A DNA stretch of 64,000 nt from Bilabrum cf. latius (Eukaryota; Bigyra: Bicosoecida; Bigyra; Bicosoecida): assembly GCA_965178125.1 (NCBI GenBank), contig OZ237735.1, positions 2,604,001-2,668,000 of the forward strand, written 5' to 3'. The number at the start of each line of letters is the position of its first letter. The stretch's first letter is position 1. The notes under the pieces were generated by a model. The model did not search any database. It had not been told where the DNA came from and saw nothing but the letters and a program-made list of their open reading frames with translations. Shown one piece after another: positions 25,272-35,231 of the stretch. Both the position numbers and the translations under genes were made by a program.

Positions 25272-26741
25272 ATGGCAATCAGCCGCAGTATTTCAAGCAA
25301 AGATGTGTATTTCGAAGCGTAGGAGCAGGCCCTGTGTGGCCTACACGCGCTCAATGGGCTCTTGCAATTCGACCTTGGAGATCACTTCACAAAAGCTGAG
25401 CTCGACTAGTACGCTGACGCGCTGGCAGAGAGCGACCCTGAAGAACGAGGGTGTTTTGGAGCTTTACTCAGCTACATATGTTGCTGTTGCGTGTGCTCAA
25501 ACTTTCGGAACTCCATGGGTGACTACGATGTCACGGTTCTGTGCATGGCGCTGGCGGACCGCGGACTTGACCTGACCTGGTGGGATCGCCGCAAGAGGGC
25601 GTCTGCGATCGATTTCGACTAGGAGGGCCTAATTGGAATGCTAGTCAACGGTGAATCCCACTCGATGTTTGCCTCGTTAGCGTCAGGAAGGCACTGGTTT
25701 GCCATCCGCAGGATCGGCGACTCTTTCTGGAACCTGGACAGCACGAATGAAAGGCCGAAGCACTTCTTCGACGTCGGGGAGCTCAAAACCGAGCTGCAGA
25801 CAGTGCAGGACGAGGAAGGGCAGATCATCTTAGTCAGAGTGAAGAAGCCAAGCGAGCAGGAGCGGGACGAGGGGCAAGCGAAGGGCGGAGGCGGGGCCGG
25901 TGGCAGCCACGGCAGCAGCAATGGCGGGCCAACCAAGCAGGCTGCACTCGGGGAGAGCGCGCAGGCCCGCGATGATTCCAATGGAAGTCAGTCCAATGGA
26001 ACTGCCGCACTTCAAGGGGGTCTGAACCGGGACGGCGCTGCCGGTGGGCGATCAAGCGCGATGATGTGCGAAACGGACGGCACGGGCAGCACAAGCAGCG
26101 GCGAGTCCGGAGCCGCGGTCCAGAGGGGGGTCTCGGCACACTCGTCACACCTGACAGGCAGATCGATGTTGATGCGCGGTGACGGGGGCAGCAGATTGGG
26201 GACGAGTTCTGGCGCGGGTCAGGGAACCTCCTCCTTGTCGCAGGGTGCTGGTACTGGCGCCAGCGCCAGCGGGGGTGCAGCGGGCAGGGGCAGCGGCCGG
26301 GCGAGGGCGTGGGATTAGAATCGAAGCACCGCTGCCAGCGGGGCCGCTTCCTCGTATGCCGGGATGGAGTCCCAGGACAACCCCGTGGCGATGGCGAGCA
26401 TGAGGTCCGGCGGTGGCTCGGCGTCCGTGCGCTCGGTGCGCTCGGAGGAGAGCGGTGTCAACGCAGGCGAGCACGGAGCAGGTGCTCGCACTCGCGCCGG
26501 TGCTGCCGGCTCCCTGCCGCCTCCCCCGCCACCTGGAGGACCCGTGGTATCGGCACAGGGGTCCAGGGCCAGGAGCGCCTCCTCGTTTCCGAGCACAAAG
26601 GCGGCCGCTGGAGCGGGTACAGCCAGCGGGGCCGGAGACGGGGCAGCAGCTCTTGTCGTGGCCGCCAACCCGGCCGCCGTCGGGCAGGTGGCGGTGCGAC
26701 AGGGCCGTTCTGTGAGCAATGCGGTCGTTTCCAGGCGGTGA
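25272..26741 (+). CDS. Josephin-domain deubiquitinase with disordered C-terminal tail
   Basis: A cysteine-protease deubiquitinase of the ataxin-3/JOSD family, expected to hydrolyse ubiquitin conjugates. ATG 25272 to TGA 26739-26741, 489 residues, no intron needed, four in-frame TAGs (25320, 25407, 25620, 26316). The catalytic set is visible: Cys22 in LCGLHALN, His141 in GRHWFAIR, Asn154 in WNLDS; MGDYDVTVL and TWWDRR are Josephin signatures. The TAG at codon 17 lies five residues before the catalytic Cys, where ataxin-3 and JOSD proteins have the conserved oxyanion Gln (Gln9/Cys14 in ataxin-3). The Josephin domain spans ~10-200; the rest is a Gly/Ser/Ala-rich tail with no ataxin-3-type UIMs. 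It is divergent from the UIM-bearing giant gene. Josephin identity is strong; substrate preference is unknown. Confidence 0.92.
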
Positions 26742-27047
26742 TGCGCGCTGCCATATGCTCATGGGCTTGTGGCGCAGAGCCAAGCTGTAGTCTTTGGCGC
26801 TCGCTCCGTGGAGCGGGCCGTGACGACGACAGCTTGAGCGTATTCGCATTTTTATACTTCGTGTCATATTCCTCTGTAAATCTGGCCACGACTTTGCATC
26901 AACACAGTAGCAGTGATGGAGTTTCTTGATCTATTCTCATCCGTGCCTGCCGTTGTGGGTGGTGAGCATGAGTAGGCTTCGGGAACCGCAGCAACTAGCT
27001 CGAGCTCGAGTGCTGCCACTGCTAGAGATTCGTCGAGGTCAGCCCCA
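26742..27047. other. Intergenic
   Basis: About 305 bases between the TGA of the Josephin gene and the next start on the same strand. The second half is less GC-rich. No open frame or structured RNA is evident. Confidence 0.5.
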
Positions 27048-27914
27048 ATGGAAAATGAAGAAGACGATTCGTGGATGCATGGTGCTTTCACTGTTTCGCA
27101 TGATGATGCCGCTGCAGGCGCCGAGGCGCTGGAGCGTCTCGTCGGTGCTGCAGGTTTAGGCGACGTCAACAGGGTGGCAGAGAGCGCTCGCCGCGCCCGC
27201 GCAAAGCAAGCAAGCGGGAGCTATGATGAAACTGCAATAGACACTGCTGTGGGCGTGATAGATCTCGGGGATGGAACAGGGTTGCAGCTTTCTCCAGCGT
27301 GGGCAGCGAGGTTCGCTGCATCGCAGGAACGCAGGCGATTGCGTCGAGCAGGAGAGCGCCGAGCAGAATCACGATCGTAGCAAGCTCTAGATAAGGAAGA
27401 GTTTGTGAAGGAGCAGGGTGCTGAGAGGAATGTTCCACCGGGGTGCACAGAATCGAACCGGGGCTCTCGAGGCGACTCCCACAGCGGCATTACTGGGAGC
27501 GCCCCGGTGTCTATGGGCCCCGGGTCTAATCGAACGGGTTCATCCTCATCGGTATAGCACGAGCACGTCCGGTCGAGGGGCGAGAAACGAGCCCGGGAGC
27601 CGGTCCCATTCGACGAGCGAGCCATGGCCGACCGGGAGGAGGAAGCCCGGCAGCAGGAGACACGAGCACGACAGCACGGGCCGCAGACCGGCGGGTCCGT
27701 TGCCAGCAGCGGTGCCAGTAGCGGTGCTGCCAAGATGTCGGACGGGGAGCCACAGGACTCGGAGCAGCAGCCGACGGGGAGAGGAGAGGGTGCCATCGCG
27801 GAGCACGGCGTGGCAGGGCAGATGGGACTGTCCTCGTACGAGCTCGTGCGATAGCGGTCTAGGATATAGCGGGAACACGCCAAGAAGCCTAGAGTGGAAT
27901 AGGCGTCGACTTGA
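27048..27914 (+). CDS. Unknown acidic/charged, largely disordered protein
   Basis: I do not recognise this gene. A frame with five TAGs (27378, 27534, 27852, 27867, 27900) runs from an ATG at 27048 to a TGA at 27912-27914, giving 288 residues. The start is acidic (MENEEDDSW). The segment LDLGDGTGLQLSPAW... leads to an Arg-rich helix; a Ser/Gly-rich middle follows, then a Glu/Arg/Gln-rich probable helix and a short basic end (REHAKKPRVE). It sits between the Josephin and Bmt2-like genes, all on the plus strand, with 105 bases to the next start. The density of TAG near the end weakens the case for the last exon; an unrecognised intron there is possible. Nuclear function is only a guess from composition. 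Confidence 0.5.
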
Positions 27915-28018
27915 ACCGCTCGCCAAGCACGCGGCTGCGCGGCAGTTCCTTGTGCCGCTGCTCCGAATCCGGCCGGGTGCCGACAGCAACTTGCACCAAA
28001 GCACGCCAGCAAGGACGG

Positions 28019-29668
28019 ATGCCGAAGCGCAGGGCGGGCAGAACGAAGCCCCTAAAGGCTATCATGAAGCAAGGTGTAAAGTCACTTAAACATGCGCGTG
28101 TACTGACTTCCCGGTTCCACGAGTTGCTGCAGCTCAAGGCTGCTGCGGAAGCCGACCGAACAATGAAGCCGAAAGAGAAGGCCATAGCAGTCCAAGAGAT
28201 ACAGTAGAAAATAGACGCGATGGGTGGCCTGGACAAGTACTAGTAGGCCTCTGTTGCAGCAACTGCTGCGTTCAAGACAAGCAAATTTGTGTTCTAGCAA
28301 CTTACAAGGCTCGGCTTGCGCGGCTCCAAAGGGCAAGAGCCTCCTCCAGGTCTGGAAATAGGTGCTGTAAACACTCAATTGTGCACCTGCCCGTGGTTAA
28401 AAGTTAGATCGATAGACATGAATTCGTAGGATCGGCGGATCGAGCAGCTGAACTTCTTTGAGGTCCCGGTCCCGCCTCGCACCGGAAAGCGGTTGGCTTT
28501 TGTTGTGAATGCTATGGTCATTAACTGTGTCCCATCTCCACTATAGCGCGGTGAAATGCTGTCCAGATGCCGCGAGCTGCTGGTGCCGGGCGGCCTCATG
28601 TTTCTGATGCTGCCTAGGAGGTGCCTGGTGGCCTCGCCGTGGATGACACCCAAGGTGTTCGAGCTGGCCCTGGCGGCAGCGGGTTTCAGAAAGGTCTTGG
28701 TCAGACGAGACACTCCCAAAATTTGCATGCTGCTGCTGCAGCGCGACTGCGCAACGGGCGCCCCGGTCGGGCCGCCAGCTGCAGCAGCAGCAGCAGCAGC
28801 AGCAGCTGGAGGTGATGCCATAGCCAGCGCCAGCGGTGACGTCGACGGACAATCTCCGCCGACTGCCAAGAAGGCAAGAGTATCGCACGGCACGGTGCTG
28901 GCCAGCCAGCCTGTTTCAACCGATGGTGCTGGTGCTGGTGCTGCTCCGGGCTTGTCAACGTCAGTGACAAAGCTGTCGGGCAGTTCGTCTCGAGGAGGTG
29001 CGGAAGAGGAGACCCCTAGGCCCTGGTGGGCAGCGGAACCCCCTTGCGCCTGGAGAAAGCGCTTTGCTACGCCTTCAAGTCAGCCCGGGGTGGGTGGAAG
29101 CCAACGCAGTGCGGTGAAAGCCAAAGGGAAGGATTCGGCTGTTTGGCAACTAGAGGGCACCTAGGGCCCGGGCACGGCAGGCATACAGAGCAGCCAAGTC
29201 CTGGGTGGTGCAGATGGACCTGCGTCAGAGCCCCCTAACCACCTGCCCTCCGCGGCATCAATGGCAGGCAGCTCAGCGAGCAGTATCTCGGCATCGAGCA
29301 GTAGCTCTAGCTCCACGCCGTCTTTGTCGCCGTCCGCCGCGGCTGGTTCGGCCGGGACATCCCGCAAGCGGCGCCGGGCACAAGACGGGAGCGCGGTTCT
29401 GGGTGAAGAATCCGTTCCAGATCGGTCGGGACCCCTGTGGTGGGAGGAGCGGCTGCTAGCAATGGCAAAGGGCGAGCATCCCGAGGGCTAGCACGAGCAA
29501 GTGCTTCCTGCTGTGCCCGGCAAGGATGCCAGGCGGCTCTTCAGCGACCCCCCTGCGGTAGTAGGCTCTGGAATCAAAGGCGCTGGGGACACTGCAAAGT
29601 TTGGTATCAGCTTCTACCGCCAAACCATGTCGTCCAGCGGAGCGATCGGGCAGAGAACGAAGGGTTGA
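28019..29668 (+). CDS. BMT2: Bmt2/SAMTOR-like SAM-dependent methyltransferase (25S rRNA m1A type)
   Basis: Bmt2 family enzymes methylate N1 of an adenine in large-subunit rRNA in the nucleolus; the related SAMTOR proteins sense SAM. ATG 28019 to TGA 29666-29668, 549 residues, no intron, eight TAGs. Landmarks: a basic start MPKRRAGRTKPLK; KHARVLTSRFHELLQLK; GGLDKY-TAG-TAG-AS, where family members have YQxAS; the SAM-site LEIGAVNTQLCTC; SIDMNS-TAG-D; VNAMVINCVPSP; RGEMLSRCRELLVPGG and MFLMLPRRCL. The methyltransferase core ends near residue 240. About 300 residues of Ala/Ser/Gly-rich extension follow, including a nine-codon GCA run and a SRKRRRAQDG patch that could serve as a nuclear signal. 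The basic N-terminus favours an rRNA enzyme over SAMTOR, but I cannot exclude the latter. Confidence 0.82.
28779..28807. repeat. (GCA)n triplet run coding poly-Ala
   Basis: About nine consecutive GCA triplets within the Bmt2-like gene, in the Ala frame. It is a typical expandable microsatellite. Confidence 0.9.
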
Positions 29669-30070
29669 CACTGTTCCTTGCCGTTTGCATCCGCACAGCT
29701 GTCGTAAACCAAACTCCAGTCAGTCATGTTTACTGCGTTAAAAAAGTTATTTGTTCCATGTTTATGGCGCTTTGTGCGCGCACGTCGGATTCGGCCATGT
29801 TTGGTGAGGAAAAATTGAAGGCCTTCATCATCGGGGCTTCCCAGCTGGTCACCCACGCTAGTACTGGCCCGACTGGTGATTGCTTAGCTTCTGAGGTCGG
29901 CAGGGCTCAGGCGGGTCCAATCACATATGAACGAAGACAATCACCGGAGGGCATTATAATATACATTCACTCAAATGTCTCTTTTGAAAAATAGACTGCC
30001 AAGGTAGTTTCCTGCGACCGTTTTAAGTTCATGCTGTCAAACTACTCGTATTAGCACCTGGTACATCCAT
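29669..30070. other. Intergenic between convergent Bmt2-like and MYG1 genes
   Basis: About 400 bases holding the two 3' ends. The composition is clearly more AT-rich than the flanking genes. No open frame with family features and no structured RNA seen. Confidence 0.5.
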
Positions 30071-31637
30071 TCAATCGGTCTTCACCGCTGCCTGCGCCAT
30101 TTTCAGAGCCCCCTCGAATGTCTTGTTCCCGCCGATGAACCCGCCGGCATGGCAGAAGACGGCCCCCTCGATCCCGATGAGCTTGGCCAAGTCCTCGTCC
30201 CGCTGGCCCCTCCACGCCGCTGGCAGCAGCTTGCGGCTGGCGAAGCCCGTCCGGGCCTCGGGGACGCACTGGATCCTCCAGCCCCCGCTAGTGTCTGGGT
30301 ACAGGGCATACAGGGCCTTGGGCTGGGCCGCAGCACCGGCCGATCCCCCGCTCGGCGTCGCGCGCCTCTCGTCCTCCTCCTCGATGTCGAAAAGGTGGGA
30401 CTTCCAAGGTGCCCGCCGCGCCAGTTTGACCACCCTCCCCTCGCACCCGGGGCAGTCCTCCTCCCTGCTGCCGTAGGCCGCCTCCACCACTGCGCGGGCG
30501 GGGAGCCACTCCACCGCCAGGCCGCGCACCTGCTCGAAGAACTCGCAGAGAGCGACCTCCATGCCCTGCGCGAAGCGAGCGTTCTCCACCTCTGGTCCCG
30601 CCTCTTCCTGCCAGCCCGGGTTGAAGCGGCCCACGCGCGCCGCCAAGCCGGAAGTAACACCGTACACGAGGTGCGTCCGGCCCTCTAGAGAGACGACCCC
30701 CTCGCTCCTGCCCTCGCCCTCGCCCTCGCCCTCGCCACCCGCCTCCTCCGCGGCCTTGGGGCCCATGTGCATGATGTCCACGCCGTTGTCGATCGCATCC
30801 ACCTCACGGATCAGCCCGGCGTACACGCGGTCGAAGATCGCGTCCACGTCGGAGGGCGTGTACTTGAAGCTGCCCGCCGCCGCGGCTTGTGCGCCTCCCG
30901 TTGCTTTCGAGCCGTCCGCGCCCGCATCCACGCCAAGCATTTCACTGATAATTTGCTTGCCGTGGTGCAAGTACACAAGGCCCGCGGAGCTCATTTTCAC
31001 CGGTAGGGAGCCCTTCCTCTAGAGTATGGACGGCAGAGGGAAGGTCTCCTTGAACGTGCGCTAGTGATGGTCGTAACGCATGCGAGAGGCGTCGTACTCG
31101 CCTCCAACATCCACAACGGCTGTAGCCTTTGGAAAGACAGCGCCGTTGCGAGTGCGCACGATGACTGCAAGCAATAGCCAAGGTGAGGAAGGGAGTAGAG
31201 AGCTCTTGCTCGTTATTATTTCGTATGCTGGCGGAATTAGCGGGCTCCACAAACTTACTAGCATCTTTGAATTCTGGAAGTACCTTCAGAATAGCACAAG
31301 CAAGGGATTCGTCGCAATGAAAGTGCCCAGAGTGAGTGCAGAGAACGGGACCCTCGTGACCGTCAGGAATCTCGCTCAAGACAGGAGTTGCCCTAATCGT
31401 TTCCAGCACAGTCTTAATATCCACACCTTTCGATGCAATAGCGCCTGTATGAGACGGGACTATGCTTGTGGAAGCCGAGCCCGCCATCGCACCCTCCTCT
31501 GATCTTCGTCGCTTGAGATCGTTTCCCAGCGCACTCGAGCCTGCTGAAGCCATACAGATGCCTCGGTGGCGACAAGAATATGAGAGCAGTCGAGAACTGT
31601 TCTTAAGTACGCCTGCACGCAGGTGCCTTGCTATCAT
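30071..31637 (-). CDS. MYG1: MYG1 (UPF0160) DHH-like 3'-5' exonuclease
   Basis: MYG1 is a metal-dependent RNA exonuclease acting in nucleus/nucleolus and mitochondria. Two exons, 31637-31259 and 31164-30071, joined across a 94-nt GT-AG intron in phase 1; 490 residues, TGA stop. Landmarks: CTHSGHFHCDESLACAILK, then AVVDVGGEYDASRMRYDHH-TAG-RTF, SSAGLVYLHHGK, IDNGVD and CHAGGFIGGNKT. The TAG at 31061 sits where the family has the conserved Gln of DHHQR; a second TAG is at 31019. The first ~28 residues (MIARHLRAGVLKNSSRLLS...) are Arg/Ser-rich without acids, like a mitochondrial presequence, and a second ATG at 31553 would skip it. A Gly-Glu repeat (30709-30739) interrupts the family alignment. 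Identity is firm; dual targeting is inferred. Confidence 0.93.
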
Positions 31638-32251
31638 GCGGTGTGGACCGGCACAGCGATTCTGCCTCCTGGCTTTGGCTCCGGATGGATCATCGATCGT
31701 GGTGCCCTGTGGTACTTACCAGGTCACCACGGAGACCTGCACGATACCCCGTCCCCGGCCCATCCCCGGCCCATCCCCCGGACCACGTTTCTGGAGCCGG
31801 GGTCCGGGTTGTGGGCCGGTGGGTGGGCCGGGGGTAACCGTGGAGGTGTGTCACCGTGACTTTGCAGGCTACTAGTAGAACGGGCCCCGGTCCTGCCCTC
31901 TGCGGTCATATATGGGAGCTTGTGCACGCTATGGGGTGTAACACATGCGCCCATCGTCAAGGTGAAAGGAGACCTCAGGCCAGAGCATCGGGTACTACTT
32001 AGTAGGGCGCATGTGGACTTGTTGGCATTGAGACGATACTCCGTACTATCGCCAGTATTACGCCATTAGGCATCATTCTCTTTGCATGCTCCCTGTGTGA
32101 GCTCTGTGGGATCATCGGACCCGCCGGGTCCCGCCCGACTAAAACCGGATCCTGCAGCTGCTGGTGCGTGACACCTTGGCTCTTATCAGACACATCGAAC
32201 CAAAAGGTCGTTTCAGACCGATCTATACAGAGGTTTTGTATTTCAAGGTCA
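31638..32251. other. Intergenic between divergent MYG1 and glycosidase-like genes
   Basis: About 610 bases between divergent starts, so both promoters should lie here. Apart from the GC-rich inverted repeat described separately I see no coding signal. Confidence 0.5.
31753..31834. repeat. GC-rich imperfect inverted repeat
   Basis: The left arm (31753-31781) is built from CCCCGGCCCAT units. The right arm (31797-31834) is its approximate reverse complement with some interruptions, leaving about 15 bases between. A stable hairpin or cruciform is possible. Its position between two divergent starts is notable. Confidence 0.75.
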
Positions 32252-33726
32252 ATGAAGAGCTCAATTCATCTTGCTTTCGCGGCAGCAGCGTGCTTTGCAG
32301 TCGTCGCTCATGCATCAAAGACTTCCGTCAGTATATGTGGAAGTGGGACGCAATGGTGCGTGAATGGGCAATAGACGAATAGAGGTATGGTATTTTATTC
32401 CTTCATGCGTCCGTGGCTGCTGGTAGATCTCGCTGGAAAGCAGATATCTGTGTCAGTTGCAGTTGACGAGCTTCGCATCGCAGGATCCCAGGCAGAAGGA
32501 CTTTTAATCAACAGTCGAATGATCCAAGGCATTTTCGACGATGAGAACTCCACTACTGTTGATATGTGGAAGTACCCTGACACTGGCCGGTAAGGTGCAT
32601 CGAGCGCCGTTGGACTGTCAGTATTGGGGATCCACGAGTAGATGCATTGTTTCGCCTTCGTAGCCACAAAACAAGCATTGCAGGTGGGATCCAGCGCGTA
32701 ATACGAATGAGTTCGTCGGCAATATCTCCCAGTGGGTGTTTAAGGGGCTCAACGGCTTCACAGTCGGCATGCAGGGTGGCGGGCCAATTGGCGGCCATTT
32801 CGGGGACAAGCAGCCCTTTATCGTCACTGCCTACAACCCCGACGGCAGCCTTAAACTGTCCTGGAAGGATCGCATCACGCAGATCCTGCGCGCGGCAGAC
32901 GACGCCGGCGCGGTCGTGATCGTGCAGTGCTTCTACCACGCGCAGACGAGGCGGCTTGCCGGTGACATCCCAGTGTAGAAGGCCATCAACGAGACGGTTG
33001 ACCTGATCGTTTCAGGGGGATGGACCAACGCAGTGCTGGAGGTGCTCAAGTAAGAGAATCGTGAAGGCATACACAAGAGAAAACAGACATGGTTCGAGTG
33101 TGCACATTGCCCCGCTAGCAACCTAGCCCTAACCCCAGTGTCGTGCCTCCGAGTCTTGCTTTCGCCCACAGCAGCCAGCTGCCTTCGCCGAACTATCCCC
33201 TTCATAGTTCTATGCCCCGGTTTTCAGCTGAAGTGCTTCGCATCCCATCTACCGCAGCGAGGTCAACGTGGGCACCCAGGACAACCCGCCCTACCTGCAG
33301 CCAGACGTGATCCAGGTCGCCATCGCGCAGGCCCAGGCGAGGGGTAAAGGGCAGCTGCTCGTGTCCAGCTCGTGGGTGGGCAAGGTGCCAACGGAGGCTA
33401 GTGTGGCGCAGGAAGACTTCATTCTCTTGCACTGCAATGGAATGAAGCCCGGCGACATCGGGCCCTACTTGCATAAGATCAGGAACATGTCTGCGTATGC
33501 CAACAAGCCCAAACCCATCGTCTTCAACGAGTGCTCCGTCGACCTGGGCGTATTTGAACAGGCGGTGCAGCACGGCGCCGGGTGGGGCTACTATGACCAG
33601 GGCAAGAGCGACTACAACGACGGGTACCAGTCCCCGCCCACGTCCTGGCTGGACCGTGGGACGAGCAGCAAGGAGGGGTTCTTCGCGATGGTGCAGAACC
33701 TGACGAGCGCTGGGTATGGGCACTGA
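32252..33726 (+). CDS. Secreted TIM-barrel (GH-A-like) glycoside hydrolase-like protein
   Basis: Four exons (32252-32384, 32484-32589, 32684-33049, 33258-33726) with GT-AG introns of 99, 94 and 208 nt; 357 residues, TGA stop, TAGs at 32372 and 32976. The signal peptide is MKSSIHLAFAAAACFAVVAHA. The mature part shows LLINSRMIQGIFDDEN, MWKYPDTGRWDPARN, QWVFKGLNGFTVGMQGG, AADDAGAVVIVQCFY, an NEVNV motif (Glu ~203) and PIVFNECSVD (Glu ~293). Two Glu at those places, one after Asn, suit the acid/base and nucleophile of a clan GH-A retaining glycosidase. Similar secreted proteins are, as far as I recall, mostly bacterial. Splicing of the first intron is chosen because it restores the short NGQ-TNRG-SQAEGLL join; that intron is 99 nt and in frame, so retention would not stop translation. 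Substrate unknown. Confidence 0.75.
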
Positions 33727-34100
33727 AATAGATGCGCAAATATTCGATGTCGACTTAGACACGCAATCATAGTGTGGCATTCATTGCAGGCGTAGGAGAG
33801 CCGAACCATCTTGTTCGAAATGGGTTGCGTGCAGTTTGGAAGGTCGCACGGGAGTATCTCGTCCTCGGACCATCTGAGCGTCTTCGAGATGGCAGTGAGG
33901 TGATCTGGATTATTGTAGCCCGCTTTTATTCGTTGACGGGCTTTGACTGCTTCGCGGATGCAATCTGGAGGCCTTTTGATCAGCTGGGCCACCTCCCAGT
34001 GCCGGATCTAGTGGTGCTTATCCTGCTCTAAAATATGCCAGAGCAGACATACATGCCGAGATTTTGAAGATTAACACATAAATGGCATCTTTTCTAACCA
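33727..34100. other. Intergenic
   Basis: About 370 bases between the glycosidase-like gene and the DCN1-like gene on the same strand. Moderately AT-rich; no feature recognised. Confidence 0.5.
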
Positions 34101-35090
34101 ATGCCGCAGTCTGCATCGACTAGGTCATCTGCAATGCGGGAATTCCGCGACATCACTCAGGCGAGTGACAGACAAGCTCGTAGGATGCTGGAAGAGTCTT
34201 CTTGGAGCGTTGCAGGGGCAACAAACAATTGGTTCTCTAGAGGAATGGTTCCAGAAGGGTGAGCAGCAACCCACGGCTTCTCAGATTGTGTGGGATATGC
34301 AAGCGACCACCAGTGCTCGCTACACTCGTGTTCTCGCATGTTTCGCAGGGGTAAAACGGTCGACGTAGCAGCAGTTCGCAAGTCCTACGACAAGTACGCA
34401 AGTTAGTTCACCTGTACGTACTACTTTGGCTCTCTTGCTACGCTGTACCCCTCTCCACGCTGCGACACCCTAGCTCGCTTTTGATTTGCAGCAACCGTTG
34501 TTGAGACTGTGGTCGGCGAAGAAACCCAGCGCGCCACGATTATGTCAGAGGATGGCTTCGAAGCATTCTGCGCGGACGTCGGCGTGGATCCCTTCGAGGA
34601 CGCGTTTGCGCTGCAGATTCTGCAAGCGATGAACGCCGAGGACGCCTCCAACATCAGCTTCGACCAGTATCGCCGGGGCATGGTGAGCATGCAGGCCACG
34701 GACGCAGCTTCGCTCAAGGCCCGTCGCAAGACTCTCGAGCGGGAGGTCCGCGCGGACCGGAAGGCCTTCTTGAAGCTGTGGGCGCACGCCTTCAAGGCCA
34801 ACAGGGAAACTGGCATGCGGGTGGTCACCGTGGATGTCATTAAAGCCCTGCTGGACATGTTTACGCCCGACTGGAAAATGAAGGAGGAATTCGAGGCCTT
34901 CTTGGACACCAAGAAGGTTGTCTCGCTGGACACGTGGAAGCAGCTGCTCCGCTTCCAGAACGAGGTCAAGCAGGACCTCACCGGGTACGAGGACGACATG
35001 TCCTGGCCCTCCACCATCGACGAGTTCGTGGCATTCGTGCAGAAGCGCAGGTCGGGAGGGGCTGCAGCGGGCGGTGCGGGGGGCACATGA
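34101..35090 (+). CDS. DCN1-like protein (defective in cullin neddylation)
   Basis: Scaffold-type E3 that promotes NEDD8 transfer from UBC12 to cullins. Three exons (34101-34258, 34349-34401, 34492-35090) with 90-nt GT-AG introns; 269 residues; TGA stop. Exon 1 encodes a UBA-like three-helix start (FRDITQASDRQARRMLEESSW...ATNNWF). Exons 2-3 encode the PONY/cullin-binding domain: AAVRKSYDKY, GFEAFCADVGVDP, the run KAFLKLWAHAFK, DTWKQLLRFQNEV and the closing MSWPSTIDEFVAFVQ, all in the family order. A short Gly/Ala tail ends the protein. No in-frame TAG occurs. It is convergent with the ankyrin gene, 141 bases away. The assignment is secure at family level; the DCUN1D subtype is not resolved. 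Confidence 0.93.
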
Positions 35091-35231
35091 TAGTAGACGC
35101 CTGGGACCTCTTCGTGACGTGCGCGGCAGACACGCACAACGCACGCACTCTCTACGCGAGCAGCATACGCATTCAGTTGTCTGTCACCCATTCAACGCAT
35201 CACAGAGCACCCTTCGTTGCCCACCCGTCGC

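Noticed and set aside
27437-27517. tRNA-like element on the minus strand (GGTTCGATTC box with GC-rich ends)
   Set aside because: A T-arm-like sequence and partly complementary ends exist, but too few bases remain for D and anticodon arms, and stem mismatches occur.
32385-32483. Coding continuation through this 99-nt stretch of the glycosidase-like gene
   Set aside because: The frame is open, but removal joins TNRG to SQAEGLLINSR in a family-like way, and the segment has GT-AG ends with a length like other introns here.
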